This document shows, one piece after another, positions 19,464-29,803 of a stretch of 64,000 bases of DNA. Every line of letters begins with the position of its first letter. Position 1 is the first letter of the stretch. The notes under the pieces are model-generated. The model was given only the letters and a program-made list of their open reading frames with translations. It was not told where the DNA came from and did not search any database. Origin of the DNA: Paenibacillus amylolyticus (GTDB taxonomy: Bacteria > Bacillota > Bacilli > Paenibacillales > Paenibacillaceae); NCBI RefSeq assembly GCF_029689945.1, contig NZ_CP121451.1, positions 1,302,001 to 1,366,000 of the forward strand. The letters run 5' to 3'. Made by a program: the position numbers and the translations under genes.

Positions 19464-19516
19464 GCCTATACAGCATGTGACGGATGTAATCCAATTCATC
19501 AGGGAGGAAGCAAGTG

Positions 19517-19912
19517 ATGGTTAGAAAAAAATATAACATCTCAGTAGAAGCTACTCTAGAGGTGATCGGTGGCAAGTGGAAATGCGTCATTCTCTGTCAT
19601 CTGACACATGGCAAAAGACGAACCAGTGATCTCAAGCGTATTATGCCCGCAATTACACAGAAAATGTTAACACAGCAATTGAGAGAGCTCGAAAATGACG
19701 GGATCGTAAACCGCATTGTATACAATCAGGTCCCTCCAAAAGTAGAATACGAATTGAGTGATTATGGGCGGAGTCTTGAACCGATTCTCAATGCGCTCTG
19801 TAATTGGGGAGATCAACATATTGTGAAGGAATATGGAGACAAATCAGCTGTGCTGGAGGATAATGGGCTCAATGATTTTAACTCTGACAATAGGGAGCTG
19901 GTGCAACCGTGA
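19517..19912 (+). CDS. HxlR-family transcriptional regulator
   Basis: 131 residues of winged-helix HxlR type. LEVIGGKWKCVILCHL at residues ~16-31 is the family signature, followed by the recognition region PAITQKMLTQQLRELENDGIV and the wing YNQVPPKVEYELSDYGRSL. Cys residues at the start of the first helix region could make it redox or electrophile responsive, as in YodB. ATG 19517 follows GGGAGGAAGC. Divergent from the MFS pump; its last codons overlap the next gene. Confidence 0.88.
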   Translation: MVRKKYNISVEATLEVIGGKWKCVILCHLTHGKRRTSDLKRIMPAITQKMLTQQLRELENDGIVNRIVYNQVPPKVEYELSDYGRSLEPILNALCNWGDQHIVKEYGDKSAVLEDNGLNDFNSDNRELVQP

Positions 19913-20585
19913 ACTATGAGATTCTATATGATGGTGCTTTTGCGATGCTCAAGGTCCATTTGCAGCGGGGAGAACGGTTCAAGGCGGAAAGCGGTGCAAT
20001 GGTATCCATGACCCCTACGGTTGAACTGAAGGGTTCAGCGGAAGGTGGGATGTTTGCCGGATTCGGTCGAATGCTGAGCGGGGAGAAGTTTTTCTTTCAG
20101 GAACTGACGGCTGCGGCGGGTCTGCAGAGATTCTGCTCTCACCTTCAAGCATGGGCGATGTAGAAGCTGTTGAACTGGACGGTTCCTACTCACTCTATGT
20201 GCAGAAAGATGGATTTCTGGCAGGGACCGAGGGTATTCAGGTGAATACCAAAATGCAGAACCTGAAGAAGGGTCTCTTTTCCGGAGAAGGTTTCTTCATC
20301 ATTGAGATCAGCGGGCGTGGCACCGTATTTCTGTCTTCCTATGGTGCAATCCATGCGATTCATCTGGCAGCAGGTGAAGAAATAATCGTGGATAACGCCC
20401 ATTTGGTGGCATGGCCTCATTATGTAGATTACCGTATTGAGAAAGCTTCACAGGGCTGGTTATCCAGTGTTACAAGTGGAGAAGGCTTGGTATGTCGATT
20501 CCGCGGAGAAGGAACCATTCTTATACAGAGCCGCAATCCGCAAGGATTCGGGCAATGGGTGAAGCAGTTTATCCCTGCACGCTAA
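19909..20585 (+). CDS. AIM24/TIGR00266-family protein (frame broken by 1-nt deletion)
   Basis: About 225 residues of beta-rich tryptophan-RNA-binding attenuator-like fold. Family marks are RFKAESGAMVSMTPTVELK, GEKFFFQELTA, ILLSPSSMGDVEAVEL and FLAGTEGIQ. The frame changes near 20114-20120. One extra G there gives ELTAAGGSAEILLSPSS. GTG 19909 overlaps the HxlR stop, so the two are coupled. The biochemical function of the family is unknown. Confidence 0.8.
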
Positions 20586-20720
20586 TTCATTGTTGGAGAA
20601 AGAACATACAGAGTTGCAACGGATGTATTTCCATCCGCGTTATATGAATAATGGATCTGCTTCATTGATCTGGTTGGAACATCATCCGTTGCATAAGTTC
20701 GTACATCATGGAGGTATGAG

Positions 20721-21182
20721 ATGAAAAGCTCACGGTATAAAAATGCACAAGAAAGTCCGGGATATCTGTTATGGCAAGTTACAGCGTTGTGGCAAAAGGA
20801 AGTACGGAGGGTGCTGGAGCCCCTCGAATTGACACAACCTCAGTTTGTATTGTTGCACGCCTGCTTATGGCTTAATGAACGTGATGAGGAAGGCAAAGGG
20901 GTCACTCAGGTTCAGATTGCACAATTTGCCAAAGTGGACGTTAACGTGACTTCACAGGTTCTGCGTGCTCTTGAAAAGAGAGGGTTACTGACCCGGGCTC
21001 GTCATCAGACAGATACGCGTGCCAATATTATTACAACAACCGAAGAAGGTACCCGATTGGCTGTGGAAGGAATCCATCTGGTCGAGGAATCTGACAAAGC
21101 ATTCTTCGAAACGCTGGATGATCGCAAGGAAGAGTATATGGAGATTATGCAGGAGTTTCTTCGCCAGAAAACAGAGGGCTAA
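20721..21182 (+). CDS. MarR-family transcriptional regulator
   Basis: 153 residues with a winged helix: QPQFVLLHACLWL, then VTQVQIAQFAKVDVNVTSQVLRALEKRGLLTR as the DNA-reading helices, and the wing DTRANIITTTEEG. ATG 20721 follows a GGAGGTATGAG leader. It is a monocistronic gene convergent with an aldo/keto reductase. The target is unknown; no divergent partner is present. Confidence 0.85.
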   Translation: MKSSRYKNAQESPGYLLWQVTALWQKEVRRVLEPLELTQPQFVLLHACLWLNERDEEGKGVTQVQIAQFAKVDVNVTSQVLRALEKRGLLTRARHQTDTRANIITTTEEGTRLAVEGIHLVEESDKAFFETLDDRKEEYMEIMQEFLRQKTEG

Positions 21183-21286
21183 TGCTAAACTATTCATATA
21201 AAATTTTTTAAATTATTAAACTACAGAATGTAGTGGAATTGGTATTTTTGCTAAATACGAATAATGATCATGTCCATGCTAAAATA

Positions 21287-21322
21287 ATAAACCTCCTGAC
21301 TTTAGCCGTCGGGAGGTTTATT
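21287..21322. terminator. Bidirectional terminator, marR / aldo-keto reductase
   Basis: ATAAACCTCC and GGGAGGTTTAT pair around a short loop, giving A/T tails on both strands between convergent genes. Confidence 0.85.
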
Positions 21323-21331
21323 TCACTTGCT

Positions 21332-22308
21332 TCAATCGATTCGGTAGGAGGCAAAAGGCTCGCGGCGACGGAAGGAGTCACTGATCTGATCCAGTTCGCT
21401 CAACAGCTCATCAGGCAGTGACATGTCCAGACTGGCCAGATTATGTTCCAGTTGCTCGGTGCGGGTGGCGCCGACAATTACTGTGGATACCGCCGGACGT
21501 GTCAGTAACCATGCAAGTGATAGCACACTCGGGGAGCATCCATATGCAGCAGCTTTTGCACTCACTTGTTCACTCAGTTGGATGTTATGCTCCAGCAGAA
21601 AACGATTGAAGGACGGATCGGTGTCGGCTCTGGAGCCCGAAGGAACACTGGCTTGTCCGTTATATTTACCTGTCAGAATCCCGCCAGCCAGCGGGAAATA
21701 CGGGATAATGCCTACGCCCTGATCGAGACACATCGGTACAAGTTCCAGTTCAGGTGTACGGTCAGCCAGGGAGTAGCTGGTTTGGGTGGAGATATAGCGC
21801 ACATACCCTTTCTGTTCACTAATGCCCAGCGCCTTCATCAATTCCCAGGCCGCGTAGTTGGAGGCTCCAATGTAACGAACTTTACCGGAAGTGACCATAT
21901 CGTCCAGTGTGCGCAGTGTCTCATCCAGCGGTGTGTGCGGATCGAAGGTGTGGATCTGGTACAGATCCACATAATCCGTTTGCAGACGCCGCAGGCTATG
22001 TTCCAGCTCTTGTTGCAAATGGTAGCGGAGGAACCCCGCCCATGAGGACCATCATGCCGGGGCAATCCGGCTTTGGTCGCCAGCACAGCGTTTTCCCGTC
22101 GGCCTGTGAGAGCCTGTCCAATGATACGTTCCGATTCCGTACCTGCATAGATATTGGCGGTATCAATAAAATTGATGCCCTGATCCATCGCTGCATGAAT
22201 AATGCGGGTAGAAGCTGCTTCATCCGCGCGTTTGCCAAACGCATTCGTGCCCAGCCCCAATGCCGACACACGCAGACCACTGTTGCCTAAATGTCTATAC
22301 TCCATCAT
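21332..22308 (-). CDS. Aldo/keto reductase, YghZ/Tas-type (frame broken by 1-nt deletion)
   Basis: About 325 residues. The N-terminal frame carries MEYRHLGNSGLRVSALGLG and FIDTANIYAGTESE (catalytic Asp and Tyr). The C-terminal frame has DYVDLYQIHTFDPHTP (His), SYSLADRTPE and a potassium-channel-beta-like cofactor end (VIVGATRTEQLEHN). One missing base at GG 22025-22026 (CC on the coding strand) separates them; restoring it gives GSSRYHLQQELEHSL, the normal family sequence. Expected to reduce aldehydes or keto-sugars with NADPH. Confidence 0.85.
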
Positions 22309-22417
22309 TCATCGCTCCTTCTGTAACCTCTGTTGTATTGCAGATTATAACCTAATCTATTGTAAACGTGTTATTAATATAGTTAAATGATTCTAAGAAC
22401 CCGCTATTAAAGGAGAT

Positions 22418-23457
22418 ATGATGGAAAACAGTGCTGCACATTTAACAAGACGGAAGCCGAAGAAACCGAAGAAGAAATGGAAGAAGCCATTAATCATCAC
22501 CCTGAGTGTGCTGCTTGTGCTTGGAGGACTCGGATTTATTTATCAAAAGCAACTTGTCGTGTTTGCCTTTAATATGTTCGCTTCAGCTCCAATAAAGGAA
22601 GCCTTGGATGACTCCTTCAAACCAGCTGGCGATAAGGATGCCCCTGTCGTGCAACATACGGACCCATTCTCGTTGTTGCTGCTAGGGATTGACCAACGAG
22701 ATAACGAACCAAGCCGTTCGGATACGATCATCTATTCCGTCGTGCGTCCGGAAGACAATAAAGTGCTGCTGCTGTCCATTCCACGTGATTCCTATACCGA
22801 AATTGTCGGGCGGGATGTGAAGTCGAAGATCAACTCAGCGTACGCTCACGGTGAGGCCAAGATGGCGATGGATACGGTGGAGAATCTGCTCGGGAACAAA
22901 GTGGATTTCTATGCCGCAATTAACTTCAACGGGCTCAAGGACATTGTTGATGCAGTGGGCGGTGTTGAACTGCCGATCAAGAAGAACATCGAGAACAAGC
23001 TCAAGAGCCATGAGAAACTGTTCGTTGAAGCCAACAAACCGATCTATAGCGGGGAAGAAGCGCTTGGTTATGTGCGTTACCGGGAAGATTCCGATTTCAA
23101 TCGGACGATGCGTCACCGGATTTTCCTAAGTGCCTTCATGAATCGTGCGCTGGAGGTCAAAAATCTGACCAAGATCCGGACGTCATCCAGATCGCCGGAT
23201 CGAATTTTACAACCAATATGACTTCGGACTTCATCGTGAAGTTTGCCGAGTCCTTATATATGAAAGACAGTGCACCCACGATCAGCAACTATATGCTGAA
23301 GGGAGAAGGTGCAACGCGCAGTGGCACGTGGTACTATGATCTGTCGGAAGACGATCTGCAATATGTGCGTGGCATGATCGCCAGTTGGCTGGACCCGGAT
23401 GCGACCGAGATTATTGAACCGGAGTCAGCCGAGTCAACCGCAGCAGATAAAACCTAG
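22418..23457 (+). CDS. LytR-CpsA-Psr (LCP) family protein (frame broken by 1-nt deletion)
   Basis: About 346 residues. A short basic cytoplasmic stretch (KKPKKKWKKP) is followed by one membrane helix (residues ~27-45) and an extracellular LCP domain. The domain shows LLLGIDQRDNEPSRSDTIIY, LLSIPRDSYTEI, KINSAYAHG, DAVGGVE and ALGYVRYREDSDFNR, the pyrophosphate-binding Arg/Asp set. The family attaches teichoic-acid or capsule polymers to peptidoglycan. One missing C at 23176-23177 breaks the frame; restoring it gives KIPDVIQIAGSNFTTNMTSDF. AAGGAG precedes the ATG. Confidence 0.88.
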
Positions 23458-23583
23458 AATAGAAACAGTAGAGGATCAACAAGTATTGCACAGGAGCAGC
23501 AGCCAGTATGAGTAGTAATATGAATGGCGTGGCAACAGCAGATATGTAATGTCCTGGTTACTGCATCGATATGGAATATAACA

Positions 23584-23624
23584 AAGTACACGGAGGGCAC
23601 TATGCTTTCCGTGTACTTTTTTTG
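23584..23624 (+). terminator. Rho-independent terminator
   Basis: AAGTACACGGA pairs with TCCGTGTACTT, followed by a run of T. It lies ~130 bases after the LCP gene stop. Confidence 0.88.
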
Positions 23625-23694
23625 CATAACGGTGCTACGTTAACTTGCTTCCGAATTCCAGTTTCCTCCGTAGTCACCGACCGTTATATGGACT

Positions 23695-24282
23695 TTAAGA
23701 CGACATGGCGGCTGACATAGGTAACAGAGCAGTCAGATGGCTTAGATCGAATTCATCTGAGCTGTTGTCTACAGAAATGACTTCGATATTCTCCCACATA
23801 CATGTGTTAGCTTGCATTCCCTGGACAAAGGTATCCCAGTGATCCAGCTTCCACCGGTCTCGTTCCAAACCACGGCTCTGAAGCCGTTGTTGAAGAACAT
23901 CCACATCTACTTCCACCCTCAGCACTACAGGTATGACAGATTTCCACTCATATTTGGCAGTCAGAAGGTTAATGTAATCGCTTTCGCTAAAGTAACCGAC
24001 AAATGGTGCATCCAAGATGACGGATCTACCTAATTGCAGATTGTCATTCGCCACGTTTAACAATGTCTCATATTCGAGGTCCATAACGGTGTCGCGGTAA
24101 TAGGTGTTACCATCACGTTCATGAGGCGAATAGCCATGTGCTTCCAAAAGCTTCCCCGTAAAAGTGTTACATACAACATCTTTATCCAGATAACAAAATG
24201 GATGCACAGCAGCCAGTTTTTTGCCTATGGTAGACTTGCCCGATCCGGCGGAGCCGATCAAAAAAATAAGGACAGGTTTCAT
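23695..24282 (-). CDS. P-loop NTPase/kinase of the AAA_33 type
   Basis: 195 residues. Walker A is IGSAGSGKST at residues ~9-18, with an acidic YLDKDVV segment, ILDAPF as a Walker-B-like strand near residue 88, and an arginine-rich lid (RLQSRGLERDRWK). It resembles small-molecule or polynucleotide kinases of the zeta/gluconate-kinase neighbourhood. The substrate is not readable. Single gene, divergent from the IclR remnant. Confidence 0.65.
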   Translation of the reverse strand: MKPVLIFLIGSAGSGKSTIGKKLAAVHPFCYLDKDVVCNTFTGKLLEAHGYSPHERDGNTYYRDTVMDLEYETLLNVANDNLQLGRSVILDAPFVGYFSESDYINLLTAKYEWKSVIPVVLRVEVDVDVLQQRLQSRGLERDRWKLDHWDTFVQGMQANTCMWENIEVISVDNSSDEFDLSHLTALLPMSAAMSS

Positions 24283-24359
24283 AGATTAGATGTACCCCCT
24301 CTAAAGTAGATCCAGATGATATGGATTTGCAATATATGCTTATATTCCAGTTCGTATAT

Positions 24360-24374
24360 GTGAACTATATTCAC
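24360..24374. promoter_or_regulatory. Operator-like inverted repeat GTGAA-N5-TTCAC
   Basis: GTGAACTATATTCAC is a perfect 5-bp inverted repeat, followed by a further GTGAAC at 24379. It precedes the IclR remnant and the aldolase. A related GTTCACA/TGTGAAC arrangement is at 25373-25416. Possible site of the lost or a related regulator. Confidence 0.3.
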
Positions 24375-24401
24375 ATCAGTGAACAATTTCTATTAGATTA
24401 A

Positions 24402-24635
24402 CGTGGCTATTCGATTGATGACCGGGAGGACCATCTGGAGATGTATTGCATTGGCTCTGCTGTCTATGATCAGTGGAATGAGCCTGTTGCCGCAATCAGC
24501 GTTGCCAGCATGTATTCCAATATGACACCGGAACGTGAGGAGCACATTGTACAACTGGTCAAGGAAGCTGCTTGGAAGCTTTCAGGCCAACTGGGTTATA
24601 GCGGTGATCGACTGTATCCCAGGACAGAAGAGTAA
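24402..24635 (+). pseudogene. IclR-family regulator remnant (C-terminal third only)
   Basis: From an in-frame stop at 24399 the frame encodes ~77 residues matching the C-terminal effector domain of IclR/KdgR regulators: RGYSIDDREDHLEMYCIGSA, then VYDQWNEPVAAISV and a final helix. The N-terminal helix-turn-helix and most of the effector domain (about 170-190 residues) are absent, and only ~120 bases separate it from the divergent kinase start. A single indel cannot explain this, unlike the other broken genes. It stands directly before KDPG aldolase and a sugar-acid transporter, the usual place of KdgR in Bacillus. Confidence 0.65.
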
Positions 24636-24691
24636 ATTGAATTGAATTAAACCCCATTAATAGGCACAACGGGAATCAGGAGGTTATTTGG

Positions 24692-25336
24692 ATGTGGAGA
24701 AAGCTAGAAAACATGAAAATCATCGCTGAAACCGGAATTGTATTGATTATCCGTTCGGAAAGTGAAGAAGAAGCGTTGTCCGTCGCAGAAGCGGCAATTG
24801 CAGGTGGTATTCGGGCGCTCGAAATTACGATGAGTGTTCCGGGAGCTTTGGATGTAATCAAGGTGTTGTCTCGCAAATATGCATCCCAAGGCATTCTGAT
24901 TGGGGCGGGCACAATACTGGATGGTGAGACAGCACGTGCAGCGATATTGGCGGGAGCTGAAATGTTGGTTAGTCCTCAGCTTAACCCAGATATGATTAAG
25001 GTAGCTAATCGCTATCAGGCGGTTACTGTCAGTGGTGCGTTCACAGCCAAGGAAATTGTGGAGAGTCTTGAAGCGGGAGCAGATATTGTGAAACTGTTCC
25101 CGGCGGAATCTGTAGGTCCGCAATATATCAAAGCGATCTCGGCCCCTCTGCCACAGGCAGCCATTGCCCCTACTGGCGGAGTGACGCCCCAAAACGTACA
25201 TGAATGGCTGGATGCCGGTTGTGTAGGTGTTGGCGTTGGCAGCTATATCACCAAAGCAGCAAAAGATACTGGTGATTATGGACGAGTAAGCAAAGCCGCT
25301 GAGGAATTTTTACAGGCCGTAGCTGCGGCACGCTGA
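24692..25336 (+). CDS. kdgA: KDPG/KHG aldolase
   Basis: 214 residues, class I aldolase cleaving 2-keto-3-deoxy-6-phosphogluconate to pyruvate and glyceraldehyde 3-phosphate (bifunctional with 4-hydroxy-2-oxoglutarate). Seen are GIRALEITMSVPGA with the conserved Glu, GAGTI, ADIVKLFPAES with the Schiff-base Lys near residue 130, and PTGGVTPQN. ATG 24692 lies 8 bases after AGGAGG. The preceding IclR remnant and the following MFS gene suggest a dismantled galacturonate/2-keto-3-deoxygluconate locus, consistent with the pectin operon at 6-13 kb. No KDG kinase gene is present here. Confidence 0.92.
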   Translation: MWRKLENMKIIAETGIVLIIRSESEEEALSVAEAAIAGGIRALEITMSVPGALDVIKVLSRKYASQGILIGAGTILDGETARAAILAGAEMLVSPQLNPDMIKVANRYQAVTVSGAFTAKEIVESLEAGADIVKLFPAESVGPQYIKAISAPLPQAAIAPTGGVTPQNVHEWLDAGCVGVGVGSYITKAAKDTGDYGRVSKAAEEFLQAVAAAR

Positions 25337-25372
25337 TTTTTCCCATCCAGGTTGGGTTGCCGTGCAGGTGAA

Positions 25373-25416
25373 GTTCACAGCGATAAAGGGCAGGCTTCAC
25401 GCCTATCGTTGTGAAC
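25373..25416. promoter_or_regulatory. Long inverted repeat upstream of the MFS transporter
   Basis: GTTCACAGCGATA and TATCGTTGTGAAC pair at 12 of 13 positions around an 18-base centre that itself contains GGC/GCC. No T tract follows, so it is less like a terminator than a regulator site or mRNA structure. Confidence 0.4.
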
Positions 25417-25603
25417 GCACATGGTGCAGAGCGGGTGTATCCTATGAGATTTGGAAAAGGATATTACATTTTGAAAACGCATACTTAACCAGAGTTTGTC
25501 TGTGAGCAGAGGACAGCGCTTCTTATCTACGCCCTCTGATTACCATAATTATTCATAATATATATTTTTAGTATCTTTATATGTGTTGAGGAGAGTGAAT
25601 TAC

Positions 25604-26923
25604 ATGGCAACCTTAAAAACATCACCGTCCCCTGCTTCGGTACCTCAAGCCCCAAAAGTGGGATTAAGGTGGGGAATTATTCTGTTATTGCTGCTGGGTG
25701 CAGTGGTTAACTATCTGGATCGATCCAACCTGAGTATTGCGAATACAACCATTGCAGCCGAATTTGGGCTGTCTTCCACACAGATGGGATTGCTGTTGTC
25801 TGCCTTCCTATGGCCTTATGCGTTAGCGAATTTGCCAGCCGGATGGCTGGTTGACAAGTTTGGTCCCAAAAAGATGTTTGGATGGGCGTCAGGACTGTGG
25901 TCCATCGCTACCATACTCAGTGCATTTACCAATACTTACTCACTGTTATATGCCATGCGGATGCTGCTTGGAGTATCCGAGTCTCCCTTCTTCACCTCCG
26001 GCTTGAAGGTGACAGAACGCTGGTTTGCCAAAAGTGAGCGCGGATTACCAACCTCGATTATCAATACAGGCTCACAGATTGCCAACGCGATTGCACCGCC
26101 GCTATTAACCATTTTGATGTTAACAATGACGTGGCGAGGTATGTTTATTTTTGTCGGTGTCATTGGTCTGATCATCATGCTCATCTGGATCAAGGTATAC
26201 CGGGATCCGACTATTGCGGAGAAACAGATGATTAAAGGACCGGATGCCGTCGTTGCAGAACAGGGCTCAAGCACAGATCGGACAGCGGCAGCAGATACAC
26301 CCAAAGCGAACTGGGGATCGCTGTTTAAGCATAAAAGCACCTGGTTTATGATTATCGGTAATTTCGGCATCATGTTCACAATCTGGGTGTACCTCACTTG
26401 GCTGCCGAGTTATCTGGAGAAGGAGCAGGGCTTTACGTTGAAAGAGACGGGCTGGATTGCCTCCATTCCGTTCGTAGCCGGTATTATCGGTGTACTGTTA
26501 GGCGGATTTATCTCAGACTTTTTCATTCGAAAAGGAGTCAATGTGGTCACTGCGCGGAAAGTTCCCATCGTAGGTGGCGCTATTCTGGCAGCTGCTTCGG
26601 TAGCACCCATCCCGTTCATTGACAGTACTGTGGTGAGCATTGTGCTTCTATCTGTAGGTTACTTCGCCTCCCAACTGCCATCAGGTGTCATCTGGACTCT
26701 GGCAGCAGATATTGCACCGGGTGAACAGGTAGCTTCACTTGGGGCCATCCAGAACTTTGGCGGATTTCTCGGCGCAGCGCTTGCTCCGATTGTAACCGGA
26801 TACATTCTGGATACAACGGGCAGCTTCAACAATGTATTCTTGCTGGGAGCGGGTCTGCTGCTCATGGGCGCTGTCTCTTATGGCGTATTTTTGAAAAAAC
26901 CAATTCCGAAAGCCATTCACTAA
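25604..26923 (+). CDS. MFS sugar-acid transporter (ACS family, hexuronate/glucarate type)
   Basis: 439 residues and 12 membrane helices. Family marks are VVNYLDRSNLSIANTTI in helix 1, FLWPYALANLPAGWLVDKFGPKK around helices 2-3, and SEYGVSE-like SESPFFTSGLKVTERWF after helix 4. Members import hexuronates, galactonate or glucarate with protons. ATG 25604 is set by GAGGAGAG; a GTG at 25583 would overlap that site. Placed after KDPG aldolase, it would supply a sugar acid that ends as KDPG. Confidence 0.87.
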   Translation: MATLKTSPSPASVPQAPKVGLRWGIILLLLLGAVVNYLDRSNLSIANTTIAAEFGLSSTQMGLLLSAFLWPYALANLPAGWLVDKFGPKKMFGWASGLWSIATILSAFTNTYSLLYAMRMLLGVSESPFFTSGLKVTERWFAKSERGLPTSIINTGSQIANAIAPPLLTILMLTMTWRGMFIFVGVIGLIIMLIWIKVYRDPTIAEKQMIKGPDAVVAEQGSSTDRTAAADTPKANWGSLFKHKSTWFMIIGNFGIMFTIWVYLTWLPSYLEKEQGFTLKETGWIASIPFVAGIIGVLLGGFISDFFIRKGVNVVTARKVPIVGGAILAAASVAPIPFIDSTVVSIVLLSVGYFASQLPSGVIWTLAADIAPGEQVASLGAIQNFGGFLGAALAPIVTGYILDTTGSFNNVFLLGAGLLLMGAVSYGVFLKKPIPKAIH

Positions 26924-26956
26924 TCCCCTTAAAATAGAAGTGAACATCTAGTTTGG

Positions 26957-27016
26957 AAAACATCAGTCATTTCTTGTGTTTTTGATTACAAAAACCGGAA
27001 ATGCTGATGTTTTTTG
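26957..27016 (+). terminator. Terminator after the sugar-acid transporter
   Basis: AAAACATCAGTCATTTC pairs with GGAAATGCTGATGTTTTTT across a 28-base loop. Confidence 0.75.
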
Positions 27017-27127
27017 TTGCCTGGACTTTAGTGAATCAATAGTGACTGGAAAATAAAACCTCTTTCTAAGGCATACATATAGTAAAATATAGGGAAAAGA
27101 CTAGACATCAACCAACGGAGGAAGCTC

Positions 27128-29715
27128 ATGAAGGACTTTAAGGATCGGCTTGGGCAGGTTCAGGAGCAGCAGAAACAGCTGGCGAAGGAGTATCAGGCTT
27201 TGCTCCAGGAATACCAGTCCGATGACCTGATCGTTAAGAATGAACAGTTACAGGAACAGTATGAAGCCCAGAAGCTCAAGCTGGGCCAGCTTGAACTTCG
27301 CTCGCGCAAGATGGAAGAAGAGAATGCACGTCTTCGCATGGCGTTATCGGAGCAGATGCTGGATGAGAAGTTTAATCTGATCCGGGTATCGCGGGAGAAG
27401 ATGGAGACGTATTTTCAAGGAAAAACGGCGGTACATAATGATCGAGTTGCCTTCCATGAACATCGAACGAAGTCCAATCTGAACGCGCTGTACAACCAGA
27501 CAGCACAGGAGTTACAAGAGGATTCCCACGAAATGAAGGAGAGGATTGCTTACCTTGCGGCAGAGGTGAAGGAGCGCATTGAATCGCACAAGCGAGCCGT
27601 ACTGGAGCGAGAAGAGGCTCTACGTGGGCACATGGAACGTGGGTATGAGCAGATGGCGGAGGAGGGATTGAGCGAAGAGACCATTCAGCGCCGGATCAAG
27701 CAGAATCGTATGGAGATGAAGATTGGGCTTAGCTGGATCAACAAAGTAGCCATCCTGCTCCTCATTCTGGGGGTTGGTGCAGCGTTCCGATACTCGTACT
27801 CGACCTGGTTTAATGACGAGATGAAGAGCGGAGCCTTTTTCCTGCTCGGTGCGCTGATGCTCGCTGGAGGAGAGTGGCTGTTCCGCCGCAAAAAGCAGAC
27901 GTTTGCAATGGGGCTGCTCGGCGGCGGGATCTCCGTCTTGTTCGGGTCTATCTTCTATAGTTACTTTTTACTGCATATTATCGGGTTATATACGGGACTT
28001 GCCCTGTCTGTATTGGTATCGGCAATCTCCGTATTGTTGTCCCTAAGATATCAGTCGAAAACCATCTGTTCATTGGGTCTGGTAGGCGGATATCTTCCGC
28101 TATTCTCCTATATGTTCTCGTTCGGGCTTGAGGGTACTGCTGTCTATGTAGCCATGATCTATCTGCTGCTCTTAAACGGCATTATTGTGTTCATATCCTT
28201 CGGCAAACGATGGCCGGTAGTGCACTATATCAGTTTCCTGTTCAACACACCATCCATGCTTATCCTCTTGTGGCTGTCGCCAAGTGAGAAGATCGGCATG
28301 TTGTATTCCATTGTGACGTTTGCATTATATCTGGGCATTACACTGGCATATCCGTTCAAACACCGGATGAAGTTAACCTGGTGGGATTTCGCTCTGCTCG
28401 CTATGAATACGACCATCAGTTGCCTGATGTTATACGTGCTATTTGATGCGGCGGATTGGAATGATGCTCAAGGCTTGTTGGCATTAATCTTCTGCCTGGT
28501 ATATCTGGGTCTCGCACGATTCGTTCAGCGCCATATGGCTCAGGAGAAACAGACCATTCTGCTCTTCTATATCACTTCCCTGACCTTTGCCATTCTAATT
28601 ATTCCATTCCAGTTCGGGGCCAAGTGGTTATCGATGGGCTGGTTAATTGAAGGGGTTCTGCTGGTTACGCTTGGACATCTGAAACGGTTCAAGTCGGTGG
28701 AACGTGCCGGATGGGGCATTGTGCTCCTATGTCTTATCACTTTCGTGTACTATGATCTGTTGACGCTATTCTTCATCGGGGAACGTTCTTACTTTATGTT
28801 AAAATACACCAGCATTACGCTGGGAACGCTGCTTATTACACTGTATTATGCCTGGGCAGTTCACAGCAGCTCATCTGCCAGGGAGAGATTCAACTACAGC
28901 CCGCTGGAGCTGGGCTTCCTGAATGGATTCAAGTATGTGACACTTGCGAATCTGTGGTTATACGTGCTGTATGAATCAAACGAATTGTATGTTAGAGCTG
29001 TGGATGAGACGTTCCTGTTATACATGTTCTACAAGTTACTCATGTTCGCAGCGCTCACGATTGCATTGGCGTATGGACTGAGCAAGGTGAAGCTGCTAAT
29101 TGATCGATACGTGCAGATGTATACAACCTTCCTGCATGTTATTGGCTGCTGTATTGCACTGGCTGTAACGTTAACCATGCCAGCGCTTCAACCGGAAGTT
29201 CAGCAGCATACAGCGGCAGAGATTGTGGGTTTGCTGGTGCTAATCATCTTTAACGTAGGAGTATTCTTTGCAGGAAGGGATCTGCTGATTGCAGGTATCC
29301 GCGGGCAGTTCAAGAGCATTGAATGGTACCCGGTGATCGCAGGGGTATATCTGCTAGGGTCATCACCGTATTCCTGACGATCCAGTTCCAGTGGGGTGAT
29401 GTGGGGCTGATGTTCAGCCTGATCTATCTGCTGCTGGCGATTCTCTATATTGCGTATGGTTTCCGTAGAAAATATGTGATGATTCGGCGTCTGGGCCTAG
29501 GTCTAACATTGTTCGCCACCGGTAAAATGGTGTTCTACGATGTGGGGATGCTCACCTCGGGCAGCAAAATCTTTGCCTATTTCAGCTTCGGCGTGCTATT
29601 GCTTGGGATCTCTTACCTGTACCAGAAGGTGTCCAGCCGGATGGAGGAAATACAGTCGAGGGAGACAGCGAAGCCTGAGGAAGAACCGACCATGCCGGAG
29701 GATGAACAAGATTGA
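27128..29715 (+). CDS. DUF2339 multi-pass membrane protein (frame broken by 1-nt deletion)
   Basis: About 862 residues. Residues ~1-190 are a charged, Gln/Glu-rich coiled coil (QVQEQQKQLAKEYQALLQEY), cytoplasmic. From ~200 on there are more than 20 hydrophobic helices, starting INKVAILLLILGVGAAFRYS, the DUF2339 hallmark. One missing G at GGG 29357-29359 breaks the frame near the C-terminus; correcting it gives VYLLGVITVFLTIQFQWG and a final charged tail. ATG 27128 follows ACGGAGGAAGCTC. The function of the family is unknown. Confidence 0.82.
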
Positions 29716-29803
29716 TATAATGATTCTACTTCCACCCCATGATGTGTTGGGGAGGTTTGGAGCCTCTGGGAGTGTTTCATATCCAGAGGCCTTCCACAAT
29801 TCT

